NCBI GenBank assembly: GCA_021018995.1
Contig: CM037586.1
Coordinates: 4,252,328-4,316,327, forward strand
Source of the DNA: Chloranthus sessilifolius
Lineage: Eukaryota > Streptophyta > Magnoliopsida > Chloranthales > Chloranthaceae
Reading direction: 5' to 3'
DNA: 64,000 nucleotides
Shown here: positions 56,690 through 64,000 of the stretch, piece by piece
Layout: every line of letters starts with the position of its first letter
How positions within the stretch are numbered: position 1 is the stretch's first letter
Notes under the pieces: generated by a model
The model's input: only the letters and a program-made list of their open reading frames with translations
The model's database searches: none
What the model was told of the DNA's origin: nothing
Made by a program: the position numbers and the translations under genes

Positions 56690-56875
56690 TTAGGGTTAGG
56701 GTTTGGTGAGGAGGAAAGAGAGAAGAAAAATAGGGTTGAGTTGTTAAGAGTAGATATATCATCTACATTATTACACGGATATTCATGACACGAAAATAAG
56801 TAAACCGGAGTAAGTTGCACACCCACTATGACTAAATACACCCACACATACATAAAACTACTCTTATCACCGATA
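56690..56875 (-). mobile_element. Probable copia 3' LTR (short)
   Basis: On the minus strand pol ends, then CAACTTGAGGGGAAG (polypurine tract), then TATCGGTGATAAGAG, a likely decayed TGTCGG LTR start. The far end lies somewhere before the CCTAACCCTAATC stretch; the exact edge is unknown. Confidence 0.45.
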
Positions 56876-56882
56876 CTTCCCC

Positions 56883-59165
56883 TCAAGTTGGAGCATATAT
56901 ATCAATCATGCCCAACTTGGAGGTGTTATCAAACAAACGCTTTCCTCCAACAACCTTTGTGAGAATATCTGTCAACTGATCCTCAGAGCGAACTTGAGGA
57001 ATGGTGATTTCCTTGGATTCAACCTTTTCTTTGATGAAATGACAATCAACCTCAATATGTTTTGTTCTCTCGTGATTTACTGGATTTTTTGTAATACGAT
57101 GAGCTGCCTCATTGTCGCCATAAAGAATTATAGGCGAAGTCACATGAACCCCAAGGTCACGCAGGATATGTCTTAGCCACATACCCTGAAGGAGCTTACC
57201 CTCATGTGCTCCTTGAGACATAACTCGATACTCCCCCTCAGCACTAGAGTTAGATACCACGTGTTGTTTCTTAGATCACCAAGTTACCACATTGCCACCC
57301 ATAAAAGTACAATACCCAGAGGTGGAACTTCTATTATCAAGGGACCCAACCCAGTCAACATCCGTGAAGATCTCATATCTAGGTGGCCATGATTTTCATA
57401 CAATAGTCCTCTTCTAGGACTCCCCTTCAAGTACTTGAGGATCCTATAGACGACATCCAGATGAATGCTTCTGGGTGAGTGCATATATTGGCGCACCACA
57501 CTCATGACATATGCAATATCAGGGCGAGTCATGGTGGGATAAATCAATTTTCTCACTAGCTTCTGATGGATCTTAGGATCCTTGACAGGTTCACCAACCT
57601 CTCCTTTCAACTTGTGATTCTGCTCAATAAGATTAACTGCCGGTTTACATCCAAGCATTCATGTATCATGAACCAGATCTAAAGTATGCTTCTTCTGAGA
57701 TATAACAATCCTCTTATCCGATCTTGCCACTTCAATTCCCAAGAAGTACTTAAGAGGACCCAAATCCTTAATCTCGGAAGATCTACGAAGGTGATCTTTT
57801 AGATACAACATGTCCTCATTCGTCTCTGGTGATGATGATATCGTCCACATACACGAGGATTGTTGTAATATGTACTCCTCTCTTGATGAACAATGTGTGA
57901 TCATAGTGACTTCTTTGATACCTATAACTCAGGACTGCCTCACTAAATTTTTGGAACCAAGCTCGGGGTGACTGCTTCAAACCATATATGGACTTTCTGA
58001 GCTTGCAGACCTTGTGTTTTTCATCTTCTTTGACAAACCCGGGAGGAAGAGCCATGTACACCTCTTCCTTGAGATCTCCATGAAGGAAGGCATTCTTCAC
58101 ATCTAATGGGGGTAAGAGACTACTCTTTGAATGCCGCAAGAGATAAGAGAACCCTTATGGTGTTAGATTTTGCCACGAGAGCAAAACGGTCCTGATAATC
58201 AATTCCTCATGTCTGACGGAACCCTCTTGCCACCAATCTGGCCTTGTACTTTTCTCCAGTACCATCAGGCTTATACTTCATAGTGTAGACCCATTTGCAC
58301 CCGACTATCTTCTTTCCTTCTAGAAGATTCACCACGTCCCACGCTCTATTTTGGTCAAGAGCCGTCATTTTTTAAACTATGGCCTCCTTCCACTGTGGCT
58401 GTAACAAAGCACTCGAAACAAAGGTAGGAGGAGAAATAACATCTACAGAGGAAATGAAGGAATAATGGGAAGCAGACAAATTTTTGATATGACACATGCT
58501 TATTGATTGGATGGCGGTTGCAGGATCAAGTTCCTTTTTGAATGGCTATGGGAAGATCCAAATCAGAAGAGGGAGAACCATCATCGTAGGGGGGATCCTA
58601 AATAGTGGACTGAAAAGGAAGCTCTCCTCCATGATCCACGTCTCTTGTTTGTTCATTACTAGTGTTTTTGAATTTTTTTCTTTCATACACCAATCTTTTT
58701 CCAAATCTATCAAAGCGTGGTTCGACTTCTTCACCTTCATTGCTTTCTTCCTTATTTTCCTCATCTTCATCTATATCAATAACAGGAAGAACCTCAACAG
58801 TGTTCTCTTCCATCAACCTGGAACTCATCTCCCCCTGAAGAGGACACTGGGAGACATAAAATGGTGTCTCCTCAAAGAAGGTAACATCCATGGTAACCAC
58901 AATCCGACGGGAAATAGGATCATAACATTTACACCCCTTTTGAGAAGAGGGGTACCCAACGAAGATATAGCGAGTTGCCCTGGGATCGAGGTTGAACCTT
59001 TGAATATTAGGCACATGGGCAAAGCACAAAGAACCAAAAACACGAGGTATAACCAAAAACAGATTTCTGTTCGGAAATATAAGCTTAAATGGAGATTTTC
59101 CATCAAGAACATGGAACGACATACGATTAATAAGGTATGTCACTGTAAGAATGGCCTCCCCCGGG
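56883..59165 (-). pseudogene. Ty1/copia pol remnant: integrase end, RT, RNase H
   Basis: On the minus strand it begins abruptly at G-E-A-I-L-T-V-T-Y-L-I-N-R-M (integrase C-terminal region), then C-F-A-H-V, R-Y-I-F-V-G-Y and a long acidic linker. RT shows C-K-W-V-Y-T-M-K-Y, D-V-K-N-A-F-L-H-G, Y-G-L-K-Q-S-P-R-A-W and catalytic L-V-Y-V-D-D-I, then G-P-L-K-Y-F-L-G-I-E. RNase H shows S-S-A-E-G-E-Y, L-Y-G-D-N-E-A-A and K-H-I-E-V-D-C-H-F-I. It is split by several frameshifts and stops (for example near 58598, 58140, 57659 and 57270). Gag, protease and the integrase core are missing; the break coincides with the second L1. Confidence 0.92.
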
Positions 59166-59303
59166 TTAGGCAAAATGCTTGAATCTGAAAATTTTGAGAG
59201 CATTTTGAGGAGTGAGGATGTATGATTCCGGCGGGGGGAGATTGGCTGTTCGGCAATAAACGTCTTGTTGCCTGCAGTGGGTGGTGCACCGGTGGTGTTG
59301 CAG

Positions 59304-61726
59304 AATGGGGACTTGATGTGCTATGGTTGTGGCAATCTTAACTTCAGACGACGGATTCGCTGCCATGCGAGAGGGTGCGATGCTCATTAGAACATGAGAG
59401 TTATTATCAAGAATTGTTTGAATGTTAACTCTGCCACCAAAGGGAGGAGGTGTGGTGACAAGCAGATGATTATCTCGCAGCGTCAACGAAGAGATCTCCG
59501 TAACGGATGGAACATTGCAGGGAAACATTTCAAGAGGGCTAACCAGTTCTACCAATCACAGGTGGGTCCTACCGGCAGATCCACGCCAGACACCGGTGGG
59601 GTGCCCGCGATACGCATTATGAGGGGAAGGTTCTCGGGTTGGGGGAGTCGGCTCCTAGAATGGCCCAGCCAGTCATTAATGGTGGGCCAAGGCAAATTCC
59701 TGAAACCTTCCCTCTTGTCGTTACTGGCGATATTTATGAGGCTAATAAATTGCTTAATTATAAGAGGTGGGTCCTTCTCTCTTTGGATATTTCTAACGAC
59801 AGTTACACTTTTGACTGTATTAACATTAAAGAGTTCTTAATATGGTTGCTCGACAACCATTACAATACGGTGATCACAATGTCTAAGATTTCTAAAGCCT
59901 GTTTCCTGCTGGTCTGCTGCGAGGAAGCCTATCCGGCGGTAGAGACTTCGCAAAATGTGGGGACGGTCCTGTGGGGTGGGGGGGGGGGGGACACGAAGGC
60001 CCTCTTTGTTCGGTGGGAGGAAGATATGTATAGAACTTCGCTTCAAAATGGGGAAAACGACTTCTGGCTGCGCATCCATGGCTTACCCCCTCACGCCTGG
60101 ACCAACGAAGTCCTTAGTGGTATCGGAAGAAGGTGTAGGACTTTCCTCGAGACCGGCCTTTCCACTGCCATCGGGGAGGACTTCAGGTTGTCGCGGATCT
60201 CGGTGCACTCCAAGGACGCCAGGCAGATATCGCGGCGGGGAGATGTCCTCGTTAACGGGTGCCGCTACAGGTGCTGGTTCGAATTGGAGTGGGGTAAACG
60301 AATATTGGTGGCTGATAGCTGCGAAGTACGAACCGGACAGATACGGTCCGGTGATATACAAGATTTGGCGATCCGACGGAACGAAGTTCTCCGCGAGAAA
60401 GGCAGGATTGATGGGAAAAGGGAAAGATGGAAGCCTACAGAGCTTCCAGAAAACCATCGTTCAGGGATCGGGCTCCATCCCAACAGGTGTATGGTTTCGA
60501 TAGCGGGCAGCTCCGCCAGGGAGGCCCACTGCCCTTTCAAATCGACGTGGCATTATAAAATGGACCAAATAGATAGGCAGGTCTTGGACCGTTGGCACTT
60601 GGCTTTCTCCAATGCTCACAAATCGCAAATGGATCACAGAAGGCTTTATAGCCAACAAATGGAGGATTGGAGGGCCCAGATCGCTCCTTTGCAATCGGCA
60701 GCATCGAAACCTGAGTCGCTTGTGCAGAGGACTGGCTGGAGGGGACAACTCGAGGTCACTGACCTTCCCGGGGAGCGATTGTCAATGGAATGCAGTCAGC
60801 TACCAACACTTGGCAGGTTGGTAGAGAAAGTTGCATGCTCATGCTTCTCTCGCACGTGTCTGCTAAAAGGTAAGGGAGCGGAATTTAATTCGGATGGGGT
60901 GACCTTTATTGCTTACGGCAGGGTAGGTGAGGCACGTGGGAAGGAAGTGGACCCCACTGTTAAGCCGACGCCTGACTCGCAAGAATTTAGGGATCGTTCT
61001 CCGGAATTGATATCTTCGTGTGTTAAACAACGATGGGAAAGGATGCCGCCTTCCGATAATGCCCAATCTCAAAGACAGACACGTGGCAGATTCCGGGGAG
61101 GGGCTGGTTACTTTGGTGATGTCGCATCCTATTCCCGTGTGAGCGGTACAGATTCTAGTGACAGATCTCGGGCAGCAGGGTCGGGTTTAGGCTTGTCGTA
61201 TGGGACCAAGGCTTGGCCCAGCGGATCGTGGCCCATTATTGAACCTTCTTCTAGCGTGGTTAGGACTGTTTGTGGGCCTTTGACGTATGTTGATTCTGTC
61301 AAGCAGCCTGGGCCTCTAGGGCTGGGGCTGCATTCTTGTTTTTATAATACTTCCTTGGGTCGTGTGTGCAGATGTAGCGGAACCACGTGCGGGCCTGATT
61401 GTAAGCAATATCCCCCATCGCACTAGGCACCTACGGAGAATGGGAGGTTAGATCTCGTGGGCTGTAATTCTAATGGCTCGGATACCATCGAACAGTTTTC
61501 ATCTGACTGTGAGCCCATAAATGCTTCCAAGGACGGGCTGGAGGGGTCCGAAGGGGAAAGGTTGGCTACTCTTGGTGAATGTTTAGGGGTCTCCTACAAC
61601 GGTCCACGTGATGCTCTCGTCAAAATATATTGTGATATTTTAGAAAAGGAGAAGCAGATGTCCAAGGCTGAGAGGAGTAGAGGAAATAAGGGTCAGGTCA
61701 GATCTAGATGGGGGTTAGTCTACTAA
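59304..61726 (+). pseudogene. L1 ORF1, second copy, with RanBP2-like finger
   Basis: The finger (59304-59378) reads N-G-D-L-M-C-Y-G-C-G-N-L-N, then R-I-R-C and C, with the same C-x2-C-x3-N-x6-C-x4-C spacing but Leu for Trp. After a TAG at 59388 comes D-L-R-N-G-W-N-I-A-G-K-H-F-K, as in copy 1. A frame change in 59640-59840 leads into a long frame (to 61426) with the DUF4283-like end F-W-L-R-I-H-G-L-P-P-H-A-W-T-N-E-V. A run of 12 G's near 59978 lies within it. The C-terminal piece (to 61726) has L-G-V-S-Y-N-G-P-R-D-A-L-V-K-I, matching the C-terminus of copy 1. RNA-binding component of L1. Confidence 0.85.
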
Positions 61727-61858
61727 CGCCATAGGAAGGGTTTCAGAAGATCTAAGGGTAAAGATGTGCAGGCTCTGGGATGTGGATTCCCTTATGGGAC
61801 CCCGCAGGAGTTGGAATGTGAAGTTTTTGAGTTATGAAGTTTTTATCTCTGCTTGGTT

Positions 61859-62705
61859 ATGAAGTTTTTGAGTTGGAATGTGAGAGGGTTGGGTGATCGG
61901 GACAAAAGGTTGCTGGTTAAGTCCTTCATTAGAGGCCAGAATTTTGAGGTGATAGGGTTGCAAGAGACCAAGTGGGAATCGGTGAATGACTCGATGGTAT
62001 ACTCAGTTATTGGAGACAAATCGTGGGATTGGTTGGCGCTTGATGCGGCTGGTAGCAGGGGAGGTGTGCTCCTCGCTTGGGATTCCAATGTATTTAAGCT
62101 GGTGGATTCTGAGATGGGTAGTTTTTGTGGTGGCAACCCCACCTTCAGGACAGTAGAACCGGGAACCAGTGGGTGGCCATTACTGTTTATGGGCCTACGG
62201 TCAACAGTCTCAGACGCGAGTTCTTTTTTGAGCAAGTGCCTATCAACAAATGGGATTGTCCTGTTTGTGTGTGTGTGTGTGGGGGGGGGGATTTTAATAC
62301 CCTCTGCAATGCGGGGGGGGGGGGGGGGGGGGGGGGAAATAGGGGTCTCATAGATCTCACGGCTAAAGATCTCTTCATGGAGTGGATTCGCAAGGCGCAC
62401 TCTTTGATATGGGAATGGCTGGGGGTCGGTTTAATTGGTCGAATGGTTAGGAGGAGCCCATTTTGTGTAGACTTGACAAATTCTTATGTGGGATGAATTT
62501 TATGGATTTGATGGCAAACGCATTTGTTCAACTTTGGCACACGACTATATCGAACCATAAGCCGATTGTGCTCTCCTGCCTTGATAGTCCTTCATCGAGT
62601 ACTCCTCCGGGTCCGTTTCGGTTTGTGAATGCTTGGTTGTTGGATGAGGACTTCAAGGATAGACTGGAAGGGTTGCACGACCCTGATTTCGTACCGGTAT
62701 ACAAT
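61859..62705 (+). pseudogene. L1 ORF2 fragment: endonuclease domain only
   Basis: It starts M-K-F-L-S-W-N-V-R-G-L; then I-G-L-Q-E-T-K-W (catalytic Glu), G-G-V-L-L-A-W, a frameshift near 62160, V-Y-G-P, G-D-F-N, another shift, C-R-L-D-K-F-L, S-N-H-K-P-I (usually S-D-H) and F-R-F-V-N-A-W. G runs of 10 (62281-62290) and ~22 (62312-62336) interrupt it. RT is absent. It would nick target DNA if intact. Confidence 0.85.
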
Positions 62706-62734
62706 TAGATTTCTGTAGTTAAATTAACCATTAG

Positions 62735-62915
62735 GTATCACGAGTGGCATAATAGCCCACTGGTCGAAGGCTTAAGTTATAGGCAAGAGGTCAGAGGTTC
62801 GAAACTCGATGCGTAAGTTTTGAACTTTTATTTTTCACTTTGAAATAAAAGCCTATACACCTTAGTGGGTGTGCCAGCTTAACTCTATATAATCTCCTTT
62901 AAGTAATAGAAAAGT
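62735..62915 (+). mobile_element. tRNA-derived SINE-like repeat
   Basis: TAGCCCACTGGTCGAAGG resembles an A box, and 35 bases later GAGGTTCGAAACTCGATGCG matches a B box. The 3' part ends in T/A-rich sequence (TCTATATAATCTCC). It abuts the end of L1 similarity. Target duplication not found. Confidence 0.55.
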
Positions 62916-62922
62916 GGGCTAC

Positions 62923-63727
62923 TGTGACGTCTCCAAATTCACACACCGGATCAATGCGCTCACTTGGAGACATCACACTACATCACATATCCATGATCTT
63001 ATATAAATCAATTATTCCATAAAGATCCGCATATAAACGCAACGGAAAAATAACTATTAAAAGTGCACGCATAAATTTTATATTTTTATATCATCATGAG
63101 AGCAATGCTAAAATATGAGATAACAACCTATTATACCAAGTTGTATGCTTACTCAAATTAAATAAAACTGAAATCAAACATAATCCATTATTAACATGAA
63201 CTTGTTCATAAAAATAAATCTGAATAAATATATAAAAATCCTTCCTAATGCATAAAGAAAAACCTATAAACTAAACTTCAAATCCTTCTTTGCTCAGATC
63301 TGGATTTCCATCAATCATTGAAGCGTCTACTTCATCCACTCCATGTATAGCTGTACTCCCTGGAATCCCAAACAATGGGTCAGTTTTCCAAGTAAACTGG
63401 TATGGACCAGACATGATGAGGCTAATAGAAAAGGTCCATAACTCAAATCATTTCATAAAATTGAACAATAACAGAGATATAACATGTGACATAAAGAATA
63501 AGTAAAACAATAGAATGAAACTGAAACATAGCATTAAATCTAAATAAACATTGTGGCTTGGGTCTCTACCCTAATATCATGTATGGTTATTTTTAATTGT
63601 GCATTTAATGCTCATGAATCGGCATACATAATGGACATGGTTCTCTTTCTTAATCATTGCATAAAATGGTGCAATACCAAAAGTAAGTTTAGAAGATCAA
63701 CTGGTTAATATACTTACTAAGGTTACA
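62923..63727 (+). mobile_element. Probable gypsy LTR
   Basis: It starts TGTGACGTCTCCAAATTCAC, a start typical of plant gypsy LTRs, and may end near GGTTACA (63727). AT-rich. A short GTCTCCAA...TTGGAGAC inverted pair occurs in the first 50 bases. The end and duplication are not proven. Confidence 0.5.
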
Positions 63728-63734
63728 GGGAAAA

Positions 63735-64000
63735 AAAAGAAAAAAAAGAGTAGTGCTAGGCAGTGCTTTGTGCTCAGGACGGGAGACTAGATATGCGGAT
63801 GGTGTCGCAACGTCAATTTCCGCTGCCGTTCTATATGTCATCGCTCCGGCTGCGACGCCACCCGAGCGTAAGGTAAGACTGTTACTTCTGCGGTTGATCG
63901 TGTTCCTCTGTCGAGGGGGGAGAGACATACCTTCCTCAATGAGTCTCAGCTTCGGGATGTGAGTAGAGGGTGGTCGGTTGTCACCAGGAGAAACAGAGTG
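63735..64000 (+). pseudogene. Third L1: 5' end of ORF1 with RanBP2-like finger, running off the window
   Basis: In one frame: V-L-R-T-G-D, a TAG where copy 1 has Trp, then I-C-G-W-C-R-N-V-N, C-R-S-I-C and C (63794-63853), spaced C-x2-C-x3-N-x6-C-x4-C. A TAA follows at 63869, then E-S-Q-L-R-D-V-S-R-G-W-S-V-V to the window end, the same block that follows the finger in the other two copies. Coding continues to the right. Confidence 0.8.

Larger units (their letters stand above)
59166..62705 (+). mobile_element. Second L1-type LINE, 3'-truncated copy
   Basis: It starts within the copia pol (59165) and carries ORF1 and the endonuclease part of ORF2, then loses L1 similarity at about 62705, before RT. 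L1s normally lose their 5' end, so loss of the 3' part suggests a later rearrangement or nested insertions (SINE-like repeat, then an LTR). No poly(A) or target duplication was found. Confidence 0.8.

Noticed and set aside
62756..62820. Genuine tRNA gene
   Set aside because: A- and B-box-like words are present but no acceptor or anticodon stems pair; better explained as a SINE.

Overview
The window looks like repeat-rich (pericentromeric or intergenic) nuclear DNA of a flowering plant. The evidence is the mix of elements: Ty3/gypsy elements of Tekay/Del, Athila and Tat type, Ty1/copia, plant L1 and RTE LINEs, SINE-like repeats, and many small DNA transposons of CACTA, Mutator and hAT type. 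I see no intact cellular gene. The only host-gene candidates are two exon-like pieces at 55.2 and 56.3 kb and a weak first-exon candidate at 31.2 kb. Nearly all coding sequence is decayed, with in-frame stops and frameshifts. The species cannot be named from the sequence; a non-grass angiosperm is my guess.

Layout, left half. 0-7.4 kb holds a minus-strand gypsy element: 3' LTR at the left edge, an extra ORF (641-3709) split by a solo LTR, a dense array of a ClaI-type palindrome (3.95-4.6 kb), and a chromovirus pol (4848-7357). The pol is cut inside RT and abuts the primer-binding site and LTR of a copia element (7.36-8.1 kb). 8.1-10.6 kb carries hairpins and three sibling CACTA-type MITEs with matching 3-bp target duplications. 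10.6-15.5 kb is mostly anonymous, with a TTCAAG hexamer array. 15.48-16.83 kb is a Tat-type 5' LTR plus primer site, cut by a minus-strand Athila-like element (LTR 16.97-18.37 kb, env-like ORF 20.5-23.3 kb, gag end 23.9-24.3 kb) that has no pol between gag and the env-like ORF. 26.05-33.6 kb is a run of inverted-repeat elements, several with exact 8- or 9-bp target duplications.

Layout, right half. 35.3-38.76 kb is an RTE LINE split by a 2.1-kb Tat-type solo LTR (duplication ATAGA). A complete 4.35-kb LTR element lies at 40.96-45.30 kb (duplication AACTG). It keeps gag plus the integrase C-terminus and a chromodomain-like remnant but lacks protease, RT, RNase H and the integrase core. A full-length 6.7-kb L1 (46.52-53.20 kb, minus strand, 17-bp duplication) sits inside another LTR. 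54.5-56.7 kb has a MITE bounded by TA repeats, exon-like pieces and another MITE. 56.7-59.16 kb is a copia pol remnant, followed by a second L1 (59.17-62.7 kb), a SINE-like repeat, an LTR start, and the 5' end of a third L1 at the right edge.

Most interesting observation: all three L1 copies begin ORF1 with the same RanBP2-like zinc finger, spaced C-x2-C-x3-N-x6-C-x4-C, ahead of the usual DUF4283-like domain. Other themes are two independently pol-less LTR elements, related extra ORFs in two different gypsy lineages, and several families of palindrome arrays in LTRs and MITEs.
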